This document shows, in pieces, positions 59,701 through 62,612 of a stretch of 64,000 nt of DNA. Source of the DNA: Oasisia sp. SBJ-2009 (Eukaryota > Annelida > Polychaeta > Sabellida > Siboglinidae). The stretch is taken from contig OZ024867.1 in assembly GCA_964017155.1 (NCBI GenBank), positions 14,676,000 to 14,739,999 on the forward strand, given 5' to 3'. Numbering within the stretch: position 1 is the first letter of the stretch; the number at the start of each line of letters is the position of its first letter. The translations under genes were made by a program, and so were the position numbers. Under the pieces are notes generated by a model. It saw only the letters and a list, made by a program, of their open reading frames with translations. It had not been told where the DNA came from and searched no databases.

Positions 59701-62491
59701 CTTACCTCACAGTTCCTTATGGCACAGTTCCTTATATCACTGTACCTTACCCCACAGTACCTCACAGTTGCTTATGGGGCAAGGCACTGTGGGATAAGTC
59801 ATACATTACCTTACCTCATAGTACCTTACTTCATAGTACCTTACCTAACTGTACTTTACATCACAGAGTGATGTGACTAATTGTCACTTGACATATAATT
59901 GCCGTTTTCTACGTATGTGATCACTGCAAAGGACCACAATTAGTGATTAAGATCAAATTGCTCTTATGGACTGATAACAATATTTCTGAAACAGTTCCAG
60001 AAAATGTCTAAACATTTTGTTTAAGTTTGTGTTTGTTGTTGCTGGATATGTCAAATGCGTGGCTGTTTGTTGCTACTGGATTCGTCACTGGTGTTGTGAC
60101 ATGTTGCAGTGGGTGCCCGTTGCTATCGCATGCACCTGCTGTGTGGAGGAATAGTGACAATGTTGTCCTTGCTGGAAACAACATTGGCCCGATACGGCCC
60201 ACAATTACAGCTCACGTAAGAACATAATCAAATGTTTTGAATACTAACAAAAATACCAGCCTTTGGACAATGCTGTATGCAAGTGGTTTCCAGGAGAATT
60301 AGCTTAATGTTATAGACTTTCAATTTATGATACGAACATCCACAAACACGCAAACAGTTAAAGGGTAACAACCAAATTAGTTATTTCTCAGAGGACTGTT
60401 GATGAATTATTGAGAGTTTGATAACCAAGGTTTATGCTGCCTGTGGGTAAAACATAAATATCTCCATATATGTACTATGACATGCATGCACAATACACTG
60501 ACTTGGTTATAATTAGATTACATCAGTTGAAATAACTGGAATTTATTTAGTTGGTTTCAAAACTATATGAACAAGTTAAGGTTTTGTTGCCTTATTTACA
60601 AAAAAGAAGTAATTGACAATGTTTCGTTAGTTTCCTATAATTCAGCCATAAATTAATTTTTGTAAGTATTGTTCAATAATTACTAATACGTTTACGAAAT
60701 GTTGAGGTTTGTAGTAGTGATGTGTTATATTATATAATAATCAATGTGCATAACTTACATAGGTAGTTTTGGAAAGTAACATGATATATGTAATTCTATA
60801 TTTTATTCAAAGAATTAATTTTAAAGTGAAATAGCTTTGGTAAGAAAACAGTAATTCCCTTGACGAAGACTCGTATGTTAATATCTTATTATGTTGTCAC
60901 ATTTATCTCAACTTGCATATATTATTACAAAGTTATAAATGTATTTTAAAGTAATGTTGATGCTAAATGTTTCAGGAAGGCGGAGAGCACACTGCGAGTT
61001 GTGCGGGTTCAGCTAGAGAACGGAGAGAGATTGGTCGGTGTTCGCTACCCGCAGACACTGCTCCACCTGGTGGAGAAAGCAATAGATGAACGGAGGATGA
61101 TGGAGGTCGCACAGAGACAACAGCGACAACTACTTCTGATGCAACAACAACTAAAGAGTGAGGTGATGATGTTTCTTTATCGGTTTTTAGTGAGATAAGA
61201 TCAGTTTGTTGCCATGTGTTTTCATTACAGTTACAATAAAACATTGGTATGCATTATAATGTTGGGTCATCGTAGTGTTATCACCGATTATGTGTATTTG
61301 TTGAGTGGATCTATTTTGTCACATGTTGTTACTGGATGTGCTGAGCCAGAACATCAGCGTCACTGTGGTGTTGGAACGTGACATTGGAAGACTGGGGGAT
61401 TATGTTGAATTGCTTCCTAGCACCTTCACCCATCCGTCGACGACTTCTGCATTGTAATCTCTTGGCTTTGTTGCGCCACTGAGCTTGATCTTTGAGGATA
61501 TTGGCGCACAGGAAGTCATTAAAATTATTATTGTTAATAATGTTTTACATTGACGTTAAAAATGGTTGAAAATCACCAGACACCTCCTCCCTTATGAAGC
61601 TCGACAAAACCCTACCACCGTGAATCCAAAAACTATCTTTACCCCTCTCTGAGGCTTGCAAACAATCTCAAATTACACTCACTTCCTTTGAGGTTCAGGT
61701 TTTTGGGGGCAAAGCAAAATTCCTGCTTGTTTGCCTCACGTTTCCACGCCTGATGTTATTGTTATGTTGTTCATGACAGTTTCCACCCTGTGTGTCCGCT
61801 TTGCATGGCACGTGGATTAAGTCGTTTGTACTTGTTGTGATGTCACAGCAACGTGACACAACGGTGGAGCAACTCAGTGATTACTTGACATACAATGGTC
61901 TTGTTGCAGGGCACTTCGGCTACACCTCAGACCAACACTTTGACAACCACAAGTCATGTTACGTCTGTCCAGTGCAGCGATTCATCAGTTGCAAGTAATG
62001 TGACACATATCCACGGTAACGATTCGGTGGGTGCAAGTCATGTGACATATGTGTCCATCACTGAGCCGGTCACACCAGTCAACAAGAAATGTTTTTTAAA
62101 AGCTATTACCCCACCTGTGACAATAAAGAATTTCTTCAAGCCTGCGAAGACGCCAGCATCAGACAGCAATGAGGGAAGCTGCTGTAGCTCCACCGACAAT
62201 GACGCACAAGTCCATTGCAATGGTGGCACACAGCCGTCAGACGGCAGCAAAACTAAACTGAAGACAAGCATCTCAATGAAGCGACCTCGTCCACCGAACA
62301 CTGGTAAACAGCCAACAGGTAAACGGGTGAAACAGTCGAGTATAGCATCGTTGTTTGCCAAAGGAAAGAGATCTGAAGGAAGCGAAAGTACGACACAACG
62401 TCGGCAGTGTCCCGTGTGTGGAGAGACATTTCAGACGAGTTTGTCAAACGCACAGATCAACGAACACATTGACACGTGTTTGATTGACTAA
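9935..62491 (+). CDS. Strawberry notch (SBNO)-like SF2 helicase with C-terminal UBZ4-like finger, 31 exons
   Basis: Joined exons: 9935-10128, 10603-10693, 11354-11461, 14746-14832, 30997-31088, 31865-31933, 32536-32618, 33630-33748, 34610-34662, 35164-35227, 36554-36644, 38669-38748, 39068-39135, 39497-39607, 41053-41146, 41452-41574, 42604-42689, 43497-43659, 43934-43994, 45305-45434, 46534-46619, 47779-47975, 48497-48631, 49358-49419, 50344-50445, 51022-51207, 52419-52501, 53528-53611, 60110-60215, 60976-61162, 61910-62491. The sum is 3777 nt, 1258 residues, in phase throughout. Seen: P-loop [10 protein letters not shown] (150-159), DECHKAKN (271-278), SATG (310-313), [10 protein letters not shown] (459-468), SDAASTG (607-613), QQLGRSHR (644-651), then the SBNO C-terminal domain, a Gln-rich helix (about 1043-1065) and a UBZ4-like finger (1232-1255). 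Known: SBNO proteins are nuclear helicase-like regulators of transcription and chromatin. The long acidic/basic linker that human SBNO1 has after its first helicase lobe is missing, and the N-terminus is short. The match to human SBNO1, judged from memory, is moderate, so this could be a divergent ortholog or a separate paralog. Family assignment is very sure; the 5' end and exact function are less so. Confidence 0.93.
10136..10271. repeat. Intron 1 minisatellite, 17-bp units, about 8 copies
   Basis: The unit is TGACCTCATTCTAATTG with variants (GTTCTCATTG). It begins seven bases after the exon 1 donor (GAG|GTCAGAC), and the donor sequence GTCAGACTGACCTC grades into the first unit. Confidence 0.93.
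10603..10693 (+). CDS. SBNO-like exon 2 (residues 65-95)
   Basis: The acceptor is TTTACCTTTCAG; the exon starts with the third base of codon 65 and ends in phase 0 at the donor GTAAGT. It encodes the start of the conserved SBNO N-terminal block (FSSYKHRN...[10 protein letters not shown]), equivalent to the ETYADY...ETSSLS block of human SBNO1. Decayed copies of its last ~20 nt plus donor recur through the following intron. Confidence 0.85.
10680..11115. repeat. Intron 2: decayed array of exon 2 end + donor copies, about 47-bp units
   Basis: The end of exon 2 and its donor (CTGGATCACTGAGT|GTAAGT) reappear in diverged form: GGATCATTCAGTGTAATTAT near 10780, GATCATTCAGTGTAAGTGG near 10970, CTGGATCAATGAGCATAAAT near 11053 and ATCACTCAGTGTAAATC near 11097. 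They are linked by GATGATAGTATCCAATATTG-like spacers. Divergence between copies is much higher than in introns 3 and 4, suggesting an older, inactive array. Confidence 0.75.
11354..11461 (+). CDS. SBNO-like exon 3 (residues 96-131)
   Basis: The exon is 36 codons, phase 0 to phase 0, with acceptor TCTGTGCAG. It encodes the Q-motif-like region ending [13 protein letters not shown], matching the conserved LSALQLEAITYA of SBNO proteins. The donor GCA|GTAAGTAT is the founder of the 33-bp array that follows, so which of about 84 equivalent donors is used cannot be decided from sequence. I chose the first because it joins exon 4 at the family-conserved position. Confidence 0.9.
11446..14208. repeat. 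Intron 3 array: 33-bp exon 3 end + 5' splice site, about 84 copies
   Basis: Each unit is GGGATACTGTATGCA (the last 15 nt of exon 3) followed by the donor GTAAGTATAGACACAGGA. Because 33 is divisible by three, the plus frame stays open ([11 protein letters not shown] per unit). A 2-bp deletion near 13085 shifts the frame and a 1-bp deletion near 13882 restores it. Variants (CACGGG, ATACACACAGG, GGGATAGTG) are scattered. Confidence 0.97.
14298..14740. repeat. Intron 3 second array: 40-bp T-rich units ending at the acceptor, about 11 copies
   Basis: The unit is TGTTGTTGTTTTTTGTTGAT plus GTTAAGCCTGTCTACACTCA. The last copy grades into the exon 4 polypyrimidine tract and acceptor (TGTTGTTGTTGTTTTTTACT then GTCAG). 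Each unit thus repeats a tract resembling the functional 3' splice region without the AG-exon junction. Confidence 0.93.
14746..14832 (+). CDS. SBNO-like exon 4 (residues 132-160, Walker A)
   Basis: The acceptor TTTTTTACTGTCAG opens in phase 0. The exon carries the glycine-rich Walker A loop [11 protein letters not shown] (150-160), the ATP phosphate-binding motif of SBNO/SF2 helicases. It ends at CAG|GTAGGG, phase 0. The last 18 nt of the exon (VGKGRQ) are the founder unit of the 15.9-kb array that fills intron 4, so the true exon end is ambiguous by multiples of 18 bp. The first unit gives the family-conserved length. Confidence 0.92.
14815..30677. repeat. Intron 4 giant array: 18-bp P-loop end + 5' splice site, about 880 units
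   Basis: The core unit GTAGGGAAGGGAAGACAG equals the last 18 nt of exon 4 (codons VGKGRQ), and each junction CAG|GTAGGG is a usable-looking donor. Variants include GTAGGGATGGGAAGACAG, a 17-bp GTAGGAAGAGAAGACAG form, a 19-bp GTAGGGAATGGGAAGACAG form and a 24-bp form with an extra GGGAAG. Long blocks repeat: 15498-20021 recurs at 20271-24776 with 4755-4773-bp spacing, and 26560-27111 recurs at 28980-29531 (2420 bp). The plus strand is almost pure purine. Long minus-strand frames through the array are repeat artefacts. Confidence 0.97.
30997..31088 (+). CDS. SBNO-like exon 5 (residues 161-190)
   Basis: This exon follows the giant array. The acceptor CTTCAG|GTC opens in phase 0 with [20 protein letters not shown], which directly continues the P-loop as in human SBNO1 (IAGIIYEN...ALWFSVSNDL). 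The donor CGAG|GTAGGT leaves phase 2. It contains motif Ia and the start of the DL(N/R)DIG block. Confidence 0.93.
31168..31376. repeat. Intron 5 AT/AC microsatellite with internal duplication
   Basis: (AT)n with interspersed AC; a block starting ATTTATATGGTGTATATATA occurs twice (about 31230 and 31320). It is in the intron between exons 5 and 6. Confidence 0.95.
31865..31933 (+). CDS. SBNO-like exon 6 (residues 191-213)
   Basis: The acceptor CCCAG opens at codon position 3. The exon encodes [20 protein letters not shown], aligning with the DLRDIGAKNILVHSLNK region of the family. The donor AG|GTTAGT leaves phase 2. Confidence 0.9.
31934..32535. other. Intron 6, no array
   Basis: This is an AT-rich intron without obvious repeats, open reading frames of interest or RNA genes. 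Introns 9 (34663-35163), 12, 13, 15, 18, 20 (45435-46533), 23 and 29 are likewise unremarkable. Confidence 0.6.
32536..32618 (+). CDS. SBNO-like exon 7 (residues 214-241)
   Basis: The acceptor TCTCCCCAG precedes an exon encoding [20 protein letters not shown], the family's GV(I/V)F(A/S)TY block (helicase motif Ib region). The donor GGGG|GTAAGT leaves phase 1. A 14-bp minisatellite starts almost at the donor. Confidence 0.92.
32625..32945. repeat. Intron 7 minisatellite, 14-bp units, about 23 copies
   Basis: The unit is ACATGTACCAGCAC with CGTGTACC and TACTAGC variants. The array begins directly in the donor region (GTAAGTACACCTATACCAGC), so the donor itself looks like a diverged first unit. 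Confidence 0.93.
33175..33304. repeat. Intron 7 (TA)n tracts
   Basis: Two TA-dinucleotide runs, 33175-33192 and 33238-33304, are separated by unique sequence. Confidence 0.95.
33630..33748 (+). CDS. SBNO-like exon 8 (residues 242-281, DECH box)
   Basis: This exon encodes the segment before and including the Walker B/DEAH-like box, [11 protein letters not shown], with D271 and E272 as expected Mg/ATP hydrolysis residues. DECHKAKN is diagnostic for SBNO among SF2 proteins. The acceptor is GTGTTGCAG; the donor CCC|GTGAGT is in phase 0. A 23-bp array begins nine bases into the next intron. Confidence 0.95.
33757..34017. repeat. Intron 8 minisatellite, 23-bp units, about 11 copies
   Basis: The unit is AATAACTATAGC plus ACTATTTAGAC. 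It starts nine bases after the exon 8 donor (GTGAGTAGG). The 5'-most copies are the most divergent. Confidence 0.94.
34610..34662 (+). CDS. SBNO-like exon 9 (residues 282-298)
   Basis: The acceptor TATTTCCAG opens in phase 0. The exon encodes [17 protein letters not shown], equivalent to the family's PTKTGLAVLELQ helix. The donor AG|GTGAGT leaves phase 2. Confidence 0.9.
35164..35227 (+). CDS. SBNO-like exon 10 (residues 299-320, motif III)
   Basis: This exon encodes [20 protein letters not shown] plus M320, with the SAT motif of helicase motif III; the homologous human segment reads [13 protein letters not shown]. It ends in phase 0. The donor ATG|GTTCGT is a poor match to consensus, but the next exon continues the conserved NM|AFMERLG junction exactly there. 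Confidence 0.9.
35395..36547. repeat. Intron 10 minisatellite, 13-bp units, runs into the acceptor
   Basis: The unit is GGTTGGTGACACT (or GACAGT). It is degenerate from about 35395 to 35820 and regular from there to 36547, stopping only at the exon 11 acceptor (GGTTGGTGTGTCACAG). The acceptor reads as a mutated last unit. The pseudo-ORFs on the minus strand (HQPVSPT repeats) are artefacts. Confidence 0.94.
36554..36644 (+). CDS. SBNO-like exon 11 (residues 321-350)
   Basis: This exon encodes [12 protein letters not shown]...[10 protein letters not shown], closely matching the family's AYMNRLGIWGEGTPF block. The acceptor GTGTCACAG sits directly after the 13-bp array; the donor CTAG|GTAGGT leaves phase 1. 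Confidence 0.94.
36820..38684. repeat. Intron 11 array: 46-bp units carrying the 3' splice site + exon 12 start, about 40 copies
   Basis: The unit contains GGATTCAG|GAGTGGCAGAGA, identical to the exon 12 acceptor and first exon bases, followed by TGTTAGTGGAATGTGACAAT and GATGCT. The 5' half (to about 37560) uses a GGGTGCAG/GAGTGGCATAGA subtype; the 3' half uses GGATTCAG/GAGTGGCAGAGA. The 3' half also shows alternating unit types (AATGGCATGTGAC versus AGTGGAATGTGAC), a higher-order pattern. The final copy is the working acceptor. Confidence 0.95.
38669..38748 (+). CDS. SBNO-like exon 12 (residues 351-377)
   Basis: This exon encodes [20 protein letters not shown], matching the GAMEIVAMDMK..GMYIARQLSF signature of SBNO. 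The acceptor GATTCAG and the first ~16 nt of the exon are repeated about 40 times upstream, so this is the last of a series of near-identical acceptors; only this copy continues into coding sequence. The donor GAG|GTAGGC is in phase 0. Confidence 0.93.
39068..39135 (+). CDS. SBNO-like exon 13 (residues 378-399)
   Basis: This exon encodes [20 protein letters not shown] followed by HL, the segment leading to the conserved (Y/V)xxMYNxAxxLW helix. The acceptor is ACGGCTCAG; the donor CTCTG|GTAACT leaves phase 2. Confidence 0.9.
39497..39607 (+). CDS. SBNO-like exon 14 (residues 400-436)
   Basis: This exon encodes WCELRRSL...[16 protein letters not shown]. The FW(S/A)AHQRFFK(Y/Q)L stretch is an SBNO hallmark. 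The acceptor is GTTTGCCAG; the donor CTGTG|GTACGT leaves phase 2. A 22-bp array follows at once. Confidence 0.94.
39609..40103. repeat. Intron 14 minisatellite, 22-bp units starting at the donor
   Basis: The unit is GTGTCACACGTCACCTGTCA plus CA, with shorter 14-bp forms. The donor and first intron bases (GTACGTCACCTGTCACAG) are themselves unit-like, so the array starts on the splice site. Confidence 0.94.
41053..41146 (+). CDS. SBNO-like exon 15 (residues 437-468, motif IV)
   Basis: This exon encodes [20 protein letters not shown] followed by [10 protein letters not shown], equivalent to the CVVIGLQSTGEAR motif opening the second helicase lobe. The acceptor is GACTGCAG; the donor GAG|GTAGGA is in phase 0. 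Confidence 0.94.
41452..41574 (+). CDS. SBNO-like exon 16 (residues 469-509)
   Basis: This is a 41-codon exon with phase 0 at both ends. It encodes [10 protein letters not shown]...[20 protein letters not shown], corresponding to the [22 protein letters not shown] helix of SBNO1. The acceptor is GTTTCCAG; the donor is CAG|GTAATT. Confidence 0.88.
41972..42592. repeat. Intron 16 minisatellite, 19-bp units, ends at the acceptor
   Basis: The unit is GACTGACTTGTTGGTGTGG (or GTGTGTG), about 32 copies. The last unit (GACTTGTTGGTGTGGTCC) runs directly into TGCTTCAG|AAC of exon 17, so the polypyrimidine tract is a diverged unit. Confidence 0.94.
42604..42689 (+). CDS. SBNO-like exon 17 (residues 510-537)
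   Basis: This exon encodes [20 protein letters not shown] and the LPN that leads into the LxxLIDxLGG block. It takes the place of the roughly 150-residue charged linker found here in human SBNO1, so the linker is very short in this protein. The acceptor is CCTGCTTCAG, right after a 19-bp array; the donor ACAG|GTACAG leaves phase 2. Confidence 0.87.
43163..43480 (+). mobile_element. tRNA-derived SINE, copy 3 (intron 17)
   Basis: This is the most intact copy. A-box TGGCTCAGGGG is at 43173-43183 and B-box GGTTCAAATCC at 43216-43226. The core has CACTCTACATTGCCGCAG and the tail AGTGTAAAACGCTTTGAGCA, GGACTGGATACTGCGC and TATATAAGAACTTGCC. The 3' end falls about 16 bp before the exon 18 acceptor, so SINE-derived sequence probably supplies part of the branch/pyrimidine region. 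Confidence 0.88.
43497..43659 (+). CDS. SBNO-like exon 18 (residues 538-592)
   Basis: This exon encodes [20 protein letters not shown] followed by GRRGRMVRR and INVTE, matching [25 protein letters not shown]...ILNITEKQ of the family. The acceptor TTGGTTGCAG lies about 20 nt downstream of a SINE 3' end. The donor GAA|GTAGGT is in phase 0. Confidence 0.94.
43934..43994 (+). CDS. SBNO-like exon 19 (residues 593-612, motif V)
   Basis: This exon encodes [20 protein letters not shown], the family's RFMDGDKNIAIISEAASSG motif V region. The acceptor is ATCTTTTCAG; the donor ACAG|GTGGGT leaves phase 1. Confidence 0.93.
44015..44105. repeat. Intron 19 short array, 22-bp units, about 4 copies
   Basis: The unit is GACGTCACCTGTAGAGTCCA plus AG. 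It starts about 20 bases after the exon 19 donor. Confidence 0.92.
44120..44868. repeat. Intron 19 minisatellite, 24-bp units, about 31 copies
   Basis: The unit is GAATAGTCTTCAGGGATGTC plus ACAT, with ATTAAT and CTTCATGG variants. The period of exactly eight codons keeps frames open on both strands; these are not genes. Confidence 0.95.
45305..45434 (+). CDS. SBNO-like exon 20 (residues 613-655, motif VI)
   Basis: This exon encodes [20 protein letters not shown], the core [20 protein letters not shown] and the trailing [11 protein letters not shown] is helicase motif VI with the arginine finger pair R648/R651 expected from SF2 enzymes. It is nearly identical to human SBNO1 in this stretch. 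The acceptor is TTGTACAG; the donor GCAG|GTATGT leaves phase 2. Confidence 0.96.
46534..46619 (+). CDS. SBNO-like exon 21 (residues 656-684)
   Basis: This exon encodes [20 protein letters not shown] and VARRLQSL, matching AGEQRFASIVAKRLESLGALT. The donor CTCTAG|GTAAGT leaves phase 1. Its last 17 nt plus donor recur about a dozen times in the intron, so donor choice is ambiguous; the first gives the conserved join to exon 22. Confidence 0.93.
46603..47190. repeat. Intron 21 array: 46-bp units carrying exon 21 end + 5' splice site, about 12 copies
   Basis: Each unit ends GGAGACTTCAGTCTCTAG (the end of exon 21) and continues GTGAGTGTCTTGACATTGAA then TGTTGACA. Some copies have lost the G|GT junction (CTCTAATTGAGTG). 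Within each unit TTGACAG|GAG looks like an acceptor 17 nt before the donor. Confidence 0.95.
47308..47367. repeat. (CAG)n microsatellite, intron 21
   Basis: There are about 20 GCA triplets with two CCG interruptions, in an intron on the sense strand. Confidence 0.97.
47440..47760 (+). mobile_element. tRNA-derived SINE, copy 4 (intron 21, degenerate head)
   Basis: The tail matches the family (CATTGCTCCAGTTCACTCAT, TTAATTGCAGTGTGGCTG, TGTGATTGGACATTTCTG, ATATAAGAACTCACCTTTAC). The tRNA-like head is badly decayed (GGATTCAAAC). As with copy 3, the 3' end lies about 20 bp before the next acceptor (exon 22). Confidence 0.75.
47779..47975 (+). CDS. SBNO-like exon 22 (residues 685-750)
   Basis: This exon encodes [20 protein letters not shown] followed by FDTPYGR, a highly conserved SBNO block, then a more variable helix ending FAAFNAELH. 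The acceptor is TCTCCCAG; the donor CAC|GTATGT is in phase 0. Confidence 0.95.
48095..48205. repeat. Intron 22 short direct repeats
   Basis: TTATGGTGAATGTCATCAGT occurs twice and a related CATGGTGAATGTCATCAGTT once; a three-copy minisatellite. Confidence 0.85.
48497..48631 (+). CDS. SBNO-like exon 23 (residues 751-795)
   Basis: This is a 45-codon exon with phase 0 at both ends. It encodes [13 protein letters not shown]...[19 protein letters not shown], matching [18 protein letters not shown] of the family's C-terminal helicase domain. The acceptor is GCATTCAG; the donor is CTG|GTGAGG. Confidence 0.95.
49358..49419 (+). CDS. SBNO-like exon 24 (residues 796-815)
   Basis: This exon encodes [20 protein letters not shown], matching [21 protein letters not shown]. 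The acceptor is GTTGACAG; the donor GGAAA|GTAGGT leaves phase 2, completed by the G of exon 25 to Lys. Confidence 0.92.
49850..49920. repeat. Dispersed repeat, copy a (intron 24)
   Basis: ATTGCCATCTGACTC and later CCTTTGGCTTATCGAGAGTC CAACC are shared with 63885-63962. Two separated copies of about 70 bp suggest the end of an unclassified interspersed element. Confidence 0.65.
50344..50445 (+). CDS. SBNO-like exon 25 (residues 816-849)
   Basis: This exon encodes [20 protein letters not shown] and a short tail, aligning with the YDMGILDLG segment. The acceptor is CTGTGCAG; the donor ACAAG|GTATTT leaves phase 2. Confidence 0.88.
50664..50890. repeat. (CA)n microsatellite with ACGC variants, intron 25
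   Basis: Pure CA for about 55 bp, then CA mixed with TA, CGCA and CCCA. Frames on both strands are artefacts. Confidence 0.97.
51022..51207 (+). CDS. SBNO-like exon 26 (residues 850-911)
   Basis: This exon encodes [20 protein letters not shown], later [20 protein letters not shown]. It matches the conserved VERGMSWEEA and DGFYLS blocks of the SBNO C-terminal domain. The acceptor is GACTTTTAG; the donor GCAAG|GTCTGT leaves phase 2. Confidence 0.94.
51306..51369. repeat. (GTCC)n microsatellite, intron 26
   Basis: About 15 perfect tandem copies of the tetranucleotide CCGT/GTCC. Confidence 0.97.
51814..52035 (+). pseudogene. Non-LTR retrotransposon 3' fragment, intron 26
   Basis: The plus frame from 51814 reads [20 protein letters not shown] then [14 protein letters not shown], stopping at 51931. 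This matches the C-terminal RSS..L.VP......R.FS.AAP.LWN.LP signature of CR1/L2/Jockey-type reverse transcriptases. After the stop, [10 protein letters not shown] continues the (F)KT.LF..A tail. It is a short dead fragment. Confidence 0.72.
52419..52501 (+). CDS. SBNO-like exon 27 (residues 912-939)
   Basis: This exon encodes [20 protein letters not shown], equivalent to the family's [21 protein letters not shown]. The acceptor is GTCTCTCCAG; the donor GGCAG|GTGAGG leaves phase 1. Confidence 0.93.
52643..52925. repeat. Intron 27 minisatellite, 44-bp units, about 6 copies
   Basis: The unit contains CTAAATGATGTGACAGATGG, CGCCACAATCACTGGCTAGC and TTTC; copies are 80-95% alike by eye. Confidence 0.9.
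53528..53611 (+). CDS. SBNO-like exon 28 (residues 940-967)
   Basis: This exon encodes [20 protein letters not shown] and RSGASC, matching W..QYNSS.DTC.H in SBNO1. It starts a Cys-rich stretch (continuing [10 protein letters not shown] in exon 29) that is conserved in the family. The donor CACAG|GTGGGA leaves phase 1. A 5.8-kb array of 15-bp units begins about 25 nt into the intron. Confidence 0.92.
53637..59445. repeat. Intron 28 array, 15-bp units, about 387 copies
   Basis: The unit is TACCCCACAGTACCC with CTTCACAG, CCTCACAG, CCACACAG and CAGTCCCC variants in strict 15-bp register. A rare variant CCCTAACCCACAG appears at about 54926 and 57566, exactly 2640 bp (176 units) apart, within otherwise matching blocks, showing a large internal duplication. 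The first copies (CTTACCCACAGTGA) grade out of the donor region. The 1866-residue minus frame and the 397-residue plus frame are artefacts. Confidence 0.97.
59470..59585 (+). mobile_element. SINE-like fragment within the intron 28 array
   Basis: The segment TTTCGGAAGAGACACTAAAA GCCGGTGGTCCC, then GTCTATGCCAGGGGAAGTAA AAGATCC, resembles a conserved domain seen in several marine-invertebrate SINEs (…GTTAAAAGCCGGAGGTCCC… …TTAAAGATCCCA). It separates the main array from older, diverged units at 59656-59876. Confidence 0.5.
59656..59876. repeat. Decayed continuation of the 15-bp array
   Basis: Units such as CTACCCCACAACACCCTACC, TTCCTTACCTCACAG, TACCTTACTTCATAG and CTTTACATCACAG keep the 15-bp spacing with many substitutions. 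This is likely the older edge of the array, cut off by the inserted element. Confidence 0.8.
60110..60215 (+). CDS. SBNO-like exon 29 (residues 968-1002)
   Basis: This exon encodes [20 protein letters not shown] and [14 protein letters not shown], equivalent to the [21 protein letters not shown] block. The acceptor is ATGTTGCAG; the donor CTCAC|GTAAGA leaves phase 2. Confidence 0.93.
60976..61162 (+). CDS. SBNO-like exon 30 (residues 1003-1065)
   Basis: This exon encodes [20 protein letters not shown] then GVRYP, matching [20 protein letters not shown], the last domain conserved with human SBNO1. A Gln/Arg/Met-rich helix ([17 protein letters not shown]) follows, recalling the Q-rich C-terminus of SBNO1. 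I place the donor at GAG|GTGATG, phase 0; read-through would stop shortly after (…FLVR). Confidence 0.9.
61163..61909. other. Intron 30, no array
   Basis: This intron of 747 bp separates the conserved SBNO body from the UBZ4-bearing last exon. I see no repeats or alternative stop exon other than read-through of exon 30 into FLVR-stop at about 61198, which could yield a form without the UBZ tail. Confidence 0.5.
61910..62491 (+). CDS. SBNO-like exon 31: PIP-like motifs and UBZ4-like zinc finger tail (residues 1066-1258)
   Basis: The acceptor CTTGTTGCAG opens in phase 0, matching exon 30. The first ~60 residues are Ser/Thr-rich and disordered. IKNFFKP (1137-1143) lies in a PIP-like context: hydrophobic-x-x-FF followed by basic/Pro. 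A second PIP-like stretch, QSSIASLF (1207-1214), has the Q-x-x-I-x-x-L-F spacing and is flanked by basic residues. KRPRP/GKRVK are nuclear-localisation-like. The end carries C1232-x2-C1235, QINEH (1247-1251), then H-x3-C with C1255, the layout of Rad18/SPRTN-type UBZ4 fingers, though the C-to-H spacing (15) is about four residues longer than usual. Inferred role: binding (ubiquitinated) PCNA. TAA at 62489. The exon has no start of its own and joins in phase, so I assign it to the SBNO gene. An RT-PCR across the junction would settle this. Confidence 0.82.
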   Translation, partial: GTSATPQTNTLTTTSHVTSVQCSDSSVASNVTHIHGNDSVGASHVTYVSITEPVTPVNKKCFLKAITPPVTIKNFFKPAKTPASDSNEGSCCSSTDNDAQVHCNGGTQPSDGSKTKLKTSISMKRPRPPNTGKQPTGKRVKQSSIASLFAKGKRSEGSESTTQRRQCPVCGETFQTSLSNAQINEHIDTCLID

Positions 62492-62612
62492 GTGTAGCTG
62501 TACATGGAAGTGTATCACAATGCATGATGTGAGGGTGCGTTGTGTGTAAGAATACTATGTTGACACTGCTGTGTGTGATAACAATTTAATAATTGTTATC
62601 ACATAGTGTTTC

